64,000 nt of DNA. Origin: Rubrivivax sp. Its GTDB lineage: Bacteria > Pseudomonadota > Gammaproteobacteria > Burkholderiales > Burkholderiaceae_C. A program made the translations under genes and the position numbers. Below are positions 56,060 through 64,000 of the stretch, one piece after another. The notes under the pieces were generated by a model. That model was given only the letters and a program-made list of their open reading frames with translations, was not told the DNA's origin and made no database searches. The stretch covers positions 1-64,000 of the forward strand of contig JAIXRN010000027.1 in the NCBI GenBank assembly GCA_027485165.1, in the 5' to 3' direction. Positions within the stretch are counted from its first letter, which is position 1; each line of letters begins with the position of its first letter.

Positions 56060-58129
56060 TCAGCGTCCGCCCAGGGCCTGGGCCGCGACGCGCCGGCCGC
56101 TACCCGCGTGCAGGGGCACGACGTTCGGGCCGCCGGCCGCCGCAGGCAGTGCAGGGTGCTGCGGCAGCGGATGGATGGTCGCGTGGCCCGCTTCGGCCCA
56201 GGCGCGACGCAGCACGCGCGGCGGCGCGGTCTCTTCCGGTGTCAGCAGCAGGCCCAGGCGGCGCAGCGCGCGCCCCAGCTCAGGCCGGCCGCACCAGACC
56301 ACGATGGGTACGGCCAGCAGCAGGGGCAGGGTCATGGGGGCCAGCCACAGCGCCATGCCCGGGTTGGCCACAACGGCGGCCCCAAGGGCCAGCGCGGCCA
56401 GCAGCGACAGCCCGCCCAGCGCCCGCGCGGCGTCGGCCCAGGCCAGGCGCTCGGCCTGGCGCGGGGGCGACTTCCATTGCAGGTTCAGACCCGTCAGCGC
56501 GCCCAGCACGAACAGGGTGTGCGCGGCCATGCGCAGCGGCGCCTGCAGGGCCGAAAGCAGGGCTTCGAGCAGCGCGCTGAGCACCAGGCCCGACACACCA
56601 CCGTACAGGTGCTGTTGGTTCTGGCGCAGCACCAGGGCCACGCCCAGGGCGCGCGGCAGCAGCAGCATGCCCAGCGTGGCAGCCCACAGGCCGGCCACCG
56701 CCGGTGCGGCCAGCGGGTTGGCGGCCTGCCAGGCATGGCCGCCGTTCAGCCACAGGGCCACGCCCAGCAGCACGAAACCCAGCCACAGCGGGGCCGACAG
56801 GTAGCTCATCGCGCCCGTGCCCAGCATGGCGCGGTGCACGCGGTGCAGGCCGGGTTCGGCGATCAGCCGTGCGTTCTGCAGGTTGCCCTGGCACCAGCGG
56901 CGGTCGCGCTGCAGTTCGGCCAGCAGGTGCGGGGGCTGCTGCTCGTAGCTGCCCGGCAGGTCGGGCACCAGCCACACGTGCCAGCCGGCGCGGCGCATCA
57001 GTGCGGCTTCGACGAAGTCGTGCGACAGGATGTCGCCCGACAGTCCGCCGCGCCCCTGCACCGGCGCCAGCGCGCAGTGCTGCATGAAGGGCGCGATGCG
57101 GATGATGGCGTTGTGGCCCCAGTAGTGCGATTCGCCCAGCTGCCAGTACTGCATGCCGGCGCCGGTGAGCCGGCCTGTGACGCGCCCGGCGAACTGCTGC
57201 GCGCGCGCGTGCACCGTGTCCAAGCCACAGGCCACGGGCGCTGACTGGATGATGCCGGCCGTGGGTTGCGCTTCCATCAGCCGCACCAGGCCCAGGATGG
57301 CTTCGCCGCTCATCACGCTGTCGGCGTCCAGCACCACCATGTAGCGGTGCTGGCGGCCCCAGCGGCGGCAGAAGTCGGCCACGTTGCCGGCCTTGCGGTG
57401 CGTGCGGCGCAGCCGCCAGCGGTAGTGCACGCGCAGGCCGGTGTGGGTGAAGCGCTCGGCCAACTGGGCCCAGGCCTGGCGTTCGGCGGCGCGGGTGGCG
57501 GCGTCGGACGTGTCGGACAGCAGGTAGACCTCGCACATTTGCGCGCCGCCGGCGGCCACCAGCGATTCGGCCGTGGCGGCCAGGCCGGCGAAGACCGTGG
57601 GCACGTGTTCGTTGCAGATCGGCATGATGAGCGCGGTGCGCGCGTCGGCCGCGATCGGCCGGCCGGCCACGCTGGCGTGGCTCAGGCCCCGCACGTCACC
57701 GCGGCGCAGCACGCGGTAGCCCATCAGCGCGGTGACGAAGCCGGCGGCCACCCAGGCAAACAGCAGCCCGAACATCGCCACCTGGGCGATGCGCGCCAGG
57801 CCGGGCGTTTCCAGCGGCTGCGTCAGCAGCAGCAGGCCGGTGGCCAGGCTGGCCGACAGCAGCACCAGCAGCATCAGCATCATGCGGCGCTGTTGCGCCG
57901 CGCGCTGCCAGCCGCGGAGACGACCGCCGGGGGTTGCGGCATCGGTGGCGGCGGGCCCGCCGGCTTCGTGGGTGCTGCCCATCAGGACCGCGCGCAGGCT
58001 GGCCAAGAAGCCGCGCCAGGGCACGGGGGTCATGCTGCCGCGCAACAGCGGCGGTGCGGCGCCGTGGGTGTATCGGCGCAGCGCGGCGTGGGCCAGCCGC
58101 TGCGGCGGGCGATGGGGGTGGGTGCTCAT
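56060..58129 (-). CDS. opgH: Osmoregulated periplasmic glucan glucosyltransferase
   Basis: Inner-membrane GT2 enzyme that builds the beta-1,2-glucan backbone of osmoregulated periplasmic glucans from UDP-glucose. 689 residues, shorter at the N-terminus than E. coli OpgH (847). The glycosyltransferase core shows DADS (268-271), SHD (369-371) and QRDRRW (407-412), the D,D,D,QxxRW set. Several membrane helices lie at 82-140 and in the C-terminal part. Start overlaps the opgG stop (ATGA), so it follows opgG in a coupled operon. Confidence 0.94.
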   Translation of the reverse strand: MSTHPHRPPQRLAHAALRRYTHGAAPPLLRGSMTPVPWRGFLASLRAVLMGSTHEAGGPAATDAATPGGRLRGWQRAAQQRRMMLMLLVLLSASLATGLLLLTQPLETPGLARIAQVAMFGLLFAWVAAGFVTALMGYRVLRRGDVRGLSHASVAGRPIAADARTALIMPICNEHVPTVFAGLAATAESLVAAGGAQMCEVYLLSDTSDAATRAAERQAWAQLAERFTHTGLRVHYRWRLRRTHRKAGNVADFCRRWGRQHRYMVVLDADSVMSGEAILGLVRLMEAQPTAGIIQSAPVACGLDTVHARAQQFAGRVTGRLTGAGMQYWQLGESHYWGHNAIIRIAPFMQHCALAPVQGRGGLSGDILSHDFVEAALMRRAGWHVWLVPDLPGSYEQQPPHLLAELQRDRRWCQGNLQNARLIAEPGLHRVHRAMLGTGAMSYLSAPLWLGFVLLGVALWLNGGHAWQAANPLAAPAVAGLWAATLGMLLLPRALGVALVLRQNQQHLYGGVSGLVLSALLEALLSALQAPLRMAAHTLFVLGALTGLNLQWKSPPRQAERLAWADAARALGGLSLLAALALGAAVVANPGMALWLAPMTLPLLLAVPIVVWCGRPELGRALRRLGLLLTPEETAPPRVLRRAWAEAGHATIHPLPQHPALPAAAGGPNVVPLHAGSGRRVAAQALGGR

Positions 58130-59733
58130 GGCTGCTCCGGGGGAATCAAGGCGGTCCAGGTCTCGGTCAGGGCGCCGCCGGCATGGCGCAAAAAGGCGCG
58201 CAGTTCAACGGGGGCCTGGGGGGCCAGGCGCTGCACGCGCAGGTGCAGGCGCCAGCCGCTCAGCGGGTGCGGGTAGGCGCGGGCTTCCAGCACGCGCGCG
58301 GTCTCGCGGCCGTCCACGGGCGCGGCGGTGACGACGGCTTCCACTGCAGCGCCCGCGGGCAGGCCGCGCAGGGTGGGGCCGTCGAAGTCGATCAGCCACT
58401 TCATGTCGCCGGGTGCTGGCGGCGACTTGGCGTCGAACCAGCCGAAGCCGCGGCGCGACTGCTGCGTTTCCCCCAGCGGCGGGGTGCTGCCGGCAGCGGG
58501 CATGTCGCCCTGCCAGTGCAGCCGCCAGGCCAGGTCCAGCGCCTGGCCCGGGGTAGGCAGCTGCGCCGGTACCCAGTAGGCAGCGACGTTGTCGTGCGTC
58601 TCGTCGGGGGTGGGTAGCAGCAGCAGTTCGACGCGCCCCGGTCCCCAGTCGGACAGCGGTTCCACCCAGGCGCTGGGCCGGCGGTCGTAGCGCGCTTCGG
58701 CGTCTTCGTAGGCAGCGAAACGCCGGTCGCGCTGCAGCAGCCCGAAGCCCTGCAGGCGCTGCAGCGCAAAGCTGCTGGCCTGCGGCCGGGCCGGGTTGAA
58801 CAACGGGCGCCACAGCCATTCAGGGCTGGCCGCGCCGGCCGGGGTGCCGGCCACCAGCAGGCCGTCGCTGTCGTGCACTTCAGGGCGGAAGTCGCTGGTG
58901 CGTGGCTGGTTTTCGCCGTGCAGGAACATGCTGGTCAGCGGCGCGATGCCCAGCGTGGCGATGGCCGGCGTCCCCGCGGGCAGCACGCTGGCAACGCGCA
59001 GGAACAGCCGCGCCTGCACGTCCATCTGCGTGGTGTCACCCGGCCGCAGTTCGAAGCGGTAGGCGCCGGTGGCGCGGGGCGAGTCGAGCAGGGCGTGGAT
59101 CACCAGCGCCGTGGCGTCGGGCGCCGGGCGTTCGATCCAGAAGGCCTTGAAGCGCGGAAACTCTTCGCCCGCGCCGGCCGGCGCACCCACGGTGTCGATG
59201 CCCAGCCCGCGCGCCGACAGGCCGTACTGCTGGCCGCGCCCCAGCGCGCGGAAGTAGCTGGCACCCAGGAAGACGACGAGCTCGTCCTTGTAGGCCGGGC
59301 TGTTCAGCGCGTGGTGGACGCGAAAGCCGGCGTAGCCCAGCGTGCCGAAGCCGCTGCTGTCCAGCCGGTTGCGGCCGTAGTCCCAGGCCGTGGCGTCGTA
59401 GGCCAGCGGCCGGGCCTGGCCGGCCTGCAGTTCGTGCACGGCCACGGCGGCGCGGTTGCTGCCGCCCAGATGGAAGAACTGCAGTTCAAAGGGCAGGCCT
59501 TCGGCGCGCCAGACAGCGCGTTCGGGGCGGTAGCGGATGTCGCGCAGCGCGTCGTAGTCAAGTGACGACAGTGCCGCCGGCAGGCGCTCGTCAGGGGCTT
59601 GATAGGGCGCAGCGGCCTGCTGACGAGCGATCTCGGCCACATCGTCGAAACCGAAGGCCTGCGCCGGACGGCTGCCCAGGAACAAGCCGCTGGCCAAGGC
59701 GATCAGTAGGGTGACGAGAAAGCGGCGTTGCAT
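58126..59733 (-). CDS. opgG: Glucan biosynthesis protein G
   Basis: Periplasmic protein needed for branching or release of osmoregulated periplasmic glucans; 535 residues. Signal peptide ends at SRPAQA-FGFDDV. Family features: SLDYDALRDIRYRPERAVW, FELQFFHLGG, FLGASYFRALGRGQQYGLSARGL split over 170-195, and MFLHGENQPR. OpgD is a paralogous alternative; the pairing with opgH favours OpgG. First gene of the opgGH operon. Confidence 0.93.
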   Translation of the reverse strand: MQRRFLVTLLIALASGLFLGSRPAQAFGFDDVAEIARQQAAAPYQAPDERLPAALSSLDYDALRDIRYRPERAVWRAEGLPFELQFFHLGGSNRAAVAVHELQAGQARPLAYDATAWDYGRNRLDSSGFGTLGYAGFRVHHALNSPAYKDELVVFLGASYFRALGRGQQYGLSARGLGIDTVGAPAGAGEEFPRFKAFWIERPAPDATALVIHALLDSPRATGAYRFELRPGDTTQMDVQARLFLRVASVLPAGTPAIATLGIAPLTSMFLHGENQPRTSDFRPEVHDSDGLLVAGTPAGAASPEWLWRPLFNPARPQASSFALQRLQGFGLLQRDRRFAAYEDAEARYDRRPSAWVEPLSDWGPGRVELLLLPTPDETHDNVAAYWVPAQLPTPGQALDLAWRLHWQGDMPAAGSTPPLGETQQSRRGFGWFDAKSPPAPGDMKWLIDFDGPTLRGLPAGAAVEAVVTAAPVDGRETARVLEARAYPHPLSGWRLHLRVQRLAPQAPVELRAFLRHAGGALTETWTALIPPEQP

Positions 59734-59880
59734 GCCCGGGGAAGACGTCCTCAGGCGCGCAAAGTGGCGCCTTCGCGGTCTTTAGGGCAAACCCTGGGCC
59801 AAGCCCGCTAGCTTTAGCAAAATCAAGCACTTAGCGCAGACTGTCGGGCTCGATCGAGGCCCGGCGGGGGCCAAAGCGTC

Positions 59881-59900
59881 GCTGTCTGGCGACAGCTTTT
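59881..59900 (+). terminator. Hairpin plus TTTT on the strand without a gene
   Basis: GCTGTC, loop TGGC, GACAGC, TTTT. It has intrinsic-terminator form on the plus strand, but no plus-strand gene precedes it. It lies in the 231-bp spacer between the minus-strand regulator and opgG genes; nothing else in that spacer is recognised with confidence. Confidence 0.4.
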
Positions 59901-59964
59901 CGGCCTTCAAGCCGCCGTTGGAGCGGCACGCCCCAGGGACAGCAGACGCTGCAGCAGGGCGTCG

Positions 59965-61407
59965 CTATTCGGCGACAGGGTCTTCCGTCGGTGGCGCTGC
60001 GTCCTGGCCTTCGCCGCGGAAACGCCCGGGCGTCAGCCCGTGCTTTTGCAGCAGGCGGTAGAACTCGGTGCGGTTGCGTTCGGCCAGGCGCGCTGCGTCG
60101 GCCACGTTGCCGTCGCTCAGCTTCAGCAGGCCGACCAGGTAGTCGCGTTCGAAGCGCCGGCGCGCTTCGGCATAGGGCAACACTTCCAGGCTGGGTACGC
60201 GCAGTGCGCGCTGCACCAGGGCCAGCGGCACGATGGGCGTGGTGGCCAGGGCGCAGACCTGTTCGACCACGTTGTGCAGCTGCCGCACGTTGCCCGGCCA
60301 GGCGGCTGTGGCCAGCAGGCGCAGCGCATCGGGTGCGAAGGCGTTCACACGCTTGCCCTGGCGCGCAGAAAGCGTCGCCAGGAAGTGCTGGGCCAGCAGG
60401 GGGATGTCTTCGCGCCGCTCGGCCAGCGTGGGCAAGGTCAGGGTGACCACGTTCAGGCGGTAGAACAGGTCTTCGCGGAAGCTGCCGTCGGCCAGCAGGG
60501 CGTCCAGGTCGCGGTGCGTGGCCGACAGCACGCGCACGTCGATCGGCACGGGCTGGCTGGCGCCCACCGAGCGTACCGAGCGTTCCTGCAGCACGCGCAG
60601 CAGTTTCACCTGCAGGGCTGGCGGCATGTCGCCGATCTCGTCCAGAAACAGCGTGCCGCCGTCGGCCACCTGGAACAGGCCGCGGTGGTGCTGCAGCGCA
60701 CCGGTGAAGGCGCCCTTCACGTGGCCGAAGAGTTCGCTTTCCAGCAGCGCTTCGGGGATGGCGCTGCAGTTCACAGCCACGAAAGGCTTGGCCGCGCGCG
60801 GGCTGGCCAGGTGGATGGCCTGGGCCAGCAGTTCCTTGCCGGTGCCGCTTTCGCCGCGGATCAGCACGCTGGCCTGGCTGGCCGCCACCAGGCGGGCTTC
60901 GGCCAGCAGTTCTTCCATGCGCGCGCTACGGCTGACGATGCCGGCGCGCCAGCCCTGCGGCGCGCTGCTGACCCCTCCCACTGGCGGCGATAGCGCCAGC
61001 GCGCGCGCCACCAGGTCCAGCAGGGCCTTGCCGTCGAAGGGCTTGGTCAGGTAGCTGAACACGCCGCGTGCGGTGGCTTCCACGGCATCGGGAATGGTGC
61101 CGTGGGCGGTCAGCAGGATGACCGGCAGCGACGGGTGGCGTTCGCGGATGCGGTCGAACAGGCGCAGGCCGTCAACGCCTGGCAACTGAACGTCGCTGAT
61201 GACGAGCTGCGGGCGCTTCTGCAGCAGCTGCGCCAGTGCGTCTTCGGCCGATTCGGCCGTGCTCACGCGGTAGCCCGCGGCGCCCAGGCGCATGGCCAGC
61301 AGGCGCAGCAGGTCGGTGTCGTCGTCGACCACCAGCACATGGGCGCCAGTGGCTGGCGTGCCGCCAGATGTACCCGCAGACGGGCGGCCTGGGTCGGCGC
61401 CGCTCAT
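59965..61407 (-). CDS. Sigma-54-dependent response regulator (QseF/GlrR type)
   Basis: 480-residue NtrC-family regulator. Receiver domain 22-140 with phospho-acceptor Asp72 in VISDVQLPGVDG; AAA+ domain with Walker A GESGTGKE (185-192), sigma-54 contact GAFTGA (232-237), Walker B LFLDEIGD; C-terminal Fis-like helix-turn-helix (DGNVADAARLAERNRTEFYRLLQKHG). It activates sigma-54 promoters when phosphorylated by its partner kinase, which is encoded two genes upstream. Its ATG overlaps the stop of the lipoprotein gene (ATGA). Confidence 0.93.
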   Translation of the reverse strand: MSGADPGRPSAGTSGGTPATGAHVLVVDDDTDLLRLLAMRLGAAGYRVSTAESAEDALAQLLQKRPQLVISDVQLPGVDGLRLFDRIRERHPSLPVILLTAHGTIPDAVEATARGVFSYLTKPFDGKALLDLVARALALSPPVGGVSSAPQGWRAGIVSRSARMEELLAEARLVAASQASVLIRGESGTGKELLAQAIHLASPRAAKPFVAVNCSAIPEALLESELFGHVKGAFTGALQHHRGLFQVADGGTLFLDEIGDMPPALQVKLLRVLQERSVRSVGASQPVPIDVRVLSATHRDLDALLADGSFREDLFYRLNVVTLTLPTLAERREDIPLLAQHFLATLSARQGKRVNAFAPDALRLLATAAWPGNVRQLHNVVEQVCALATTPIVPLALVQRALRVPSLEVLPYAEARRRFERDYLVGLLKLSDGNVADAARLAERNRTEFYRLLQKHGLTPGRFRGEGQDAAPPTEDPVAE

Positions 61408-62069
61408 CGCGGGGCGGCTGCAGGCGCCGCCGGGCGCGTGTTCAGGCTGCGTTCGATGGCGCGCAGCGCGTCGATCTGGCTGGCCAGCTGGTCCAGCCGC
61501 CGCTGCTGTTCGCGCAGTTGCTGGGCCTGGCGTTCGTTCAGCTCTTCCAGCCGGCGCTGTTCGGTCAGGCGTGCATGCAGCAGCCGCGCGAACGGTGCCC
61601 AGGGCGCCCAGGCGGCTGGCGTGGGCTGGCGGACCAGTGGGTCCAGCAGGGCAACGGCGCGGGCCAGGTCGCCGTTTTGGCGCGTCTGCGCCAGGGCCAG
61701 GGCCAGTTCGATGCGGGCTTCGGGTTCGGCCGGGTCAGCCTGGCGCGTGGCTTCGCGCAACAGTTCGGCGGCGCCAGGTTCGCGCAGGCGTTCGTGCGCG
61801 GCCAGCAGGCGCCGCGCGGCCAGGTCGGCGGGGTCGGCGCTGCGCGCTTCGGCTGGCTCCGGCGTGGGCGCTGGCGCGGGTGCGGCCGGTACCGGGCTGT
61901 GGGCCGGGGCCGGGGCTGGGGTGGGTGCAGCGGCAGGTGCCGGCTGCGGTGCCGGCGGCAACAAGCCGCAACCGGCCAGCAGGGCCAGGGCGCACAGCCC
62001 GGCCGGGAGACCGAGGCGATGGCCAGGGCCCGGCCGCGGCGGGCGGGGCGGTTCAGGAAGCGAAGACAT
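61404..62069 (-). CDS. QseG-like lipoprotein of the two-component operon
   Basis: 221 residues. A lipobox is seen in LALLAGC with the probable lipid-bearing Cys near residue 34, then a long Ala/Pro-rich linker (to about 85), a helical region and a C-terminal coiled coil (LTEQRRLEELNERQAQQLRE). Position between sensor kinase and sigma-54 regulator is that of QseG in the QseE-QseG-QseF system, where the lipoprotein assists the sensor. Assignment is by position and form more than by sequence. Starts within the kinase stop (TGATG). Confidence 0.72.
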   Translation of the reverse strand: MSSLPEPPRPPRPGPGHRLGLPAGLCALALLAGCGLLPPAPQPAPAAAPTPAPAPAHSPVPAAPAPAPTPEPAEARSADPADLAARRLLAAHERLREPGAAELLREATRQADPAEPEARIELALALAQTRQNGDLARAVALLDPLVRQPTPAAWAPWAPFARLLHARLTEQRRLEELNERQAQQLREQQRRLDQLASQIDALRAIERSLNTRPAAPAAAPR

Positions 62070-62085
62070 CAGGAAGCGAAAACAT
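62054..62085. repeat. 16-bp tandem duplication at the kinase/lipoprotein junction
   Basis: CAGGAAGCGAAGACAT and CAGGAAGCGAAAACAT stand head to tail, 15 of 16 bases alike. On the minus strand they encode the last codons of the kinase and the first codons of the lipoprotein. Confidence 0.8.
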
Positions 62086-63541
62086 GGGGCAGTTCGATGC
62101 GGAAGCGGGCGCCAGAACCAGGATCATGCGGCATGCACAGAATGCGCCCGCCGTGCGCGGCCACGGTCTCCGCCACGATCGACAGCCCGATGCCCGTGCC
62201 CGCCAGGCCTTTGCTGCCGGCCGCGCCGGCGCCGGCATCGGCTGGCTGCAGCTGGCCGCGAAAGAAGGGCTCGAAGATGCGTTCGCGTTCGGCTTCGGGC
62301 ACGCCCGGGCCCTGGTCGGCCACCTCGATGGCCAGGCCGTCGGCTTCGCGCTGCAGCCACCAGTCGATGCGCCCGCCAGCAGGGCTGTAGCGGATGGCGT
62401 TGGACAGCAGGTTCGACAGGGCCGTGCCCAGCAGTTCGCCGTCCACTTCGGGCATCAGCGTTTCGCCGCCGGGCGGGGCGTGGATGTCGATCTGCAGCCC
62501 GCTGGCACGCCACTGCAGCTGCTGTTCGTCCACCAGGCGCCGCAGCAGGGCCAGCAGGTCGGTCGGCCGGCGCACCACGCGCTGGGCCGCGAAGGCCGCG
62601 GCGTTGAAGCGCAGCAGGTCTTCGATGCGCCGCTGCAGCGTGGCGGTGTTGTCGGCCAGGATGCGCGCCACTTCCTGCTGGTTGGGCGACAACGGGCCGG
62701 TGACGCCGTCGTTCAGCAGGGCCACGCCTTCGCGCAGCGCCGCCAGTGGTGTCTTCAGTTCGTGCGAGACATGGCGCAGAAAGCGCGCCTTGTCGGCGTC
62801 GGCTTCCAGCAGGCGCTGGCGCAGGGCGTCCAGGCGGCGGCCGATCTGGCGCACGTCGCTGGGGCCCTGGATGTCGATGCGCGCATCCAGCCGGTTTTCG
62901 CCCAGGCCCACGATGGCCCGTTCCACGCGCCGCAGCGGGCGCGCCAGGGCCAGCGCCAGGGCCAGGGCCAGCAGCACGGCCAGCACCACGGCGCCCGCGG
63001 CCTGGCGCACCCAGGCCTGGCGGCCGGCTTCCAGCTGGTCTTGCAGGGCGGCGTTGCGGCTTTCGGTGAGTTCGCGCACCTGTTCGGCCATCTGGCGCAA
63101 CTGCCCGGCCAGTGCGCGGAAGGCCAGGCTGGCCTGGGCGTCGCGCGTCAGCGCGTCGCCGCCGCCGTCCAGCAGCCGGTCGACGCTGTCGGTCTGCGCT
63201 CGCCAGGCCGCCGTGTTGGCCGCGGGCACCTGGGCTTCAGCCAGCGCGCGAACCTCGCGCGCGGCGTCGGCGGCGGCGCGCTCGAAGCCCTGGCGCAGCA
63301 CGCGGTCGCCCAGCACCAGGTACTGGCGCGCAGCGCGTTCCATGGTCTGGGTCTGGTCGCCCAGGCGTTCGACATGCGCGTTCAGTTTCAGGGCTTGGCG
63401 CGCACCGGCCTGGCTGCGGTCCAGCAGGCCCTGCAGGCTGCCCAGGCTGCGCAGCGACACTGCCGCCATCAACAGCGCCACCAGCAGGAAGGCCAGCAGC
63501 AGCAGCTGGCGGAACGACGGGCGCGGCAGGCGCTTCAGCAA
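62069..63541 (-). CDS. Sensor histidine kinase (QseE/GlrK type)
   Basis: 490-residue membrane kinase. TM1 is 11-30, TM2 181-200, with a helical periplasmic domain between, then HAMP. Phospho-acceptor His260 in FLRHVSHELKTPLAALREG; N box LSNLLSNAIRYSP, G1 VADQGPGVP, F box IFEPFFRGQ, G2 GTGIGLSIV are all intact. No ATG occurs before residue 25, so the start is probably TTG 63541; an in-frame stop lies 11 codons above. Partner of the sigma-54 regulator downstream. Confidence 0.92.
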   Translation of the reverse strand: MLKRLPRPSFRQLLLLAFLLVALLMAAVSLRSLGSLQGLLDRSQAGARQALKLNAHVERLGDQTQTMERAARQYLVLGDRVLRQGFERAAADAAREVRALAEAQVPAANTAAWRAQTDSVDRLLDGGGDALTRDAQASLAFRALAGQLRQMAEQVRELTESRNAALQDQLEAGRQAWVRQAAGAVVLAVLLALALALALARPLRRVERAIVGLGENRLDARIDIQGPSDVRQIGRRLDALRQRLLEADADKARFLRHVSHELKTPLAALREGVALLNDGVTGPLSPNQQEVARILADNTATLQRRIEDLLRFNAAAFAAQRVVRRPTDLLALLRRLVDEQQLQWRASGLQIDIHAPPGGETLMPEVDGELLGTALSNLLSNAIRYSPAGGRIDWWLQREADGLAIEVADQGPGVPEAERERIFEPFFRGQLQPADAGAGAAGSKGLAGTGIGLSIVAETVAAHGGRILCMPHDPGSGARFRIELPHVFAS

Positions 63542-63596
63542 GGCACGCCGGCTAGCGCTGCTGTGCGGCGGCTACAGGTCCGCAGACTCACGCGGC

Positions 63597-63674
63597 GCGG
63601 GGCCTGTTCGCTGCGCTCACATCCCCGCAGCATCAGGCGGTGCGGGGCCTGTTCGCTGCGCTCACATCCCCGCA
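63597..63674. repeat. 33-bp perfect direct repeat, 45-bp period
   Basis: A 33-base unit beginning GCGGGGCCTGTTCGC occurs at 63597-63629 and again, identical, at 63642-63674. The second copy covers the stop codon and last codons of the ETF-QO gene; the first lies just downstream of that gene on the minus strand. Two copies only, so not a CRISPR. Confidence 0.85.
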
Positions 63675-64000
63675 TAGTTCGGCCCGCCGCCGCCTTCGGG
63701 CGTCACCCAGACGATGTTCTGCGTCGGGTCCTTGATGTCGCAGGTCTTGCAGTGCACGCAGTTCTGCGCGTTGATGACCAGCTGCTCGGCGCCGTTTTTC
63801 TGCACGTATTCGTACACGCCAGCCGGGCAGTAACGGCTTTCGGGGCCGGCGTAGCGCGCCAGGTTGATGGCCACTGGCACCGCTGCGTCCTTCAGCGTCA
63901 GGTGCGCGGGCTGGTTTTCTTCGTGGTTGGTGTTGCTGATGAACACGCTGCTCAGGCGGTCGAAGGTCAGCACGCCGTCGGGCTTGGGGTAGCGGATGGG
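63662..64000 (-). CDS. Electron transfer flavoprotein-ubiquinone oxidoreductase, C-terminal part
   Basis: Last 112 residues of a membrane-associated flavoprotein that moves electrons from ETF to ubiquinone. The frame is open to the window end, so the start is outside. The ferredoxin-like 4Fe-4S domain is clear: CPAGVYEY followed by [19 protein letters not shown], giving the Cys-x2-Cys-x2-Cys cluster ligands plus one upstream Cys. Ends [10 protein letters not shown], the common C-terminus. The stop codon lies inside the second copy of a 33-bp repeat. Confidence 0.95.
   Translation of the reverse strand, partial: PIRYPKPDGVLTFDRLSSVFISNTNHEENQPAHLTLKDAAVPVAINLARYAGPESRYCPAGVYEYVQKNGAEQLVINAQNCVHCKTCDIKDPTQNIVWVTPEGGGGPNYAGM

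Noticed and set aside
63597-63674. Two identical 33-bp units as a CRISPR remnant
   Set aside because: Only two units with a 12-base gap, one inside a gene end, and no cas genes nearby.

Overview
The window is about 64 kb of very G+C-rich DNA packed with genes. It reads as chromosome of a betaproteobacterium in the Burkholderiales, probably the Rubrivivax/Leptothrix/Ideonella side. Reasons: the order nuoL-nuoM-nuoN, Nudix, DUF1178, FAD-linked oxidase, DUF2069, YihY is typical of that order; the opgG-opgH and QseE/QseG/QseF-like arrangements fit; and a tandem glycine riboswitch precedes gcvTHP. This is inference from gene order and protein character. I saw no rRNA, tRNA, CRISPR array, insertion sequence or prophage, so the window looks like core and shell genome rather than an island.

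Layout. 1-9 kb: end of the complex I operon (nuoL truncated by the window edge), then housekeeping genes. 9-19 kb: an XRE regulator, a small membrane protein, an alpha/beta hydrolase overlapping a MetY/MetZ-type sulfhydrylase, a periplasmic M3 peptidase divergent from a CBS protein, an outer-membrane protein, aroC and an MFS carrier. 19-26 kb: a chemoreceptor, a two-gene RND efflux system without outer-membrane channel, and a second YihY protein. 26-33 kb: a FAA hydrolase, GNAT and degenerate histidine kinase run, a cupin, an orphan chemoreceptor-like sensor, sdaA and a catalase-like secreted protein. 33-39 kb: gcvT-gcvH-gcvP under a tandem glycine riboswitch, then a CoA-binding protein. 39-45.6 kb: a sulfate block (cysA, cysW, cysT, two sulfate-binding proteins) divergent from a second sulfhydrylase. 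45.6-56 kb: an S46 peptidase, a P450, acyl-CoA ligase and enoyl-CoA hydratase run, an RHH/PH-like/SPFH operon with a palindromic operator, a class V aminotransferase and a DUF418 protein. 56-64 kb: opgG-opgH, a QseE/QseG/QseF-like two-component set, and the C-terminus of ETF-ubiquinone oxidoreductase.

How the genes fit together. Two physiological themes recur: one-carbon, glycine and serine metabolism (riboswitch-controlled glycine cleavage, SdaA, a serine/alanine-glyoxylate type aminotransferase), and sulfur assimilation (sulfate uptake plus two direct-sulfhydrylation enzymes). Envelope functions are also common (OpgGH, RND pump, two YihY proteins, SPFH, DUF418).

The most interesting signals are regulatory. 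First, several apparent first genes of transcripts carry a TANNAT box exactly 6 bases before the ATG and no Shine-Dalgarno, which suggests leaderless transcription. Second, sigma-28-like promoters stand before the chemoreceptor and before an orphan receptor sensor domain. Third, a 30-bp AT-rich dyad stands before the SPFH/RHH operon. Fourth, short tandem arrays with 11-bp period occur in three separate spacers. Two proteins look like degenerate family members: a histidine kinase lacking its N and G1 boxes, and a catalase-like protein lacking the distal histidine.
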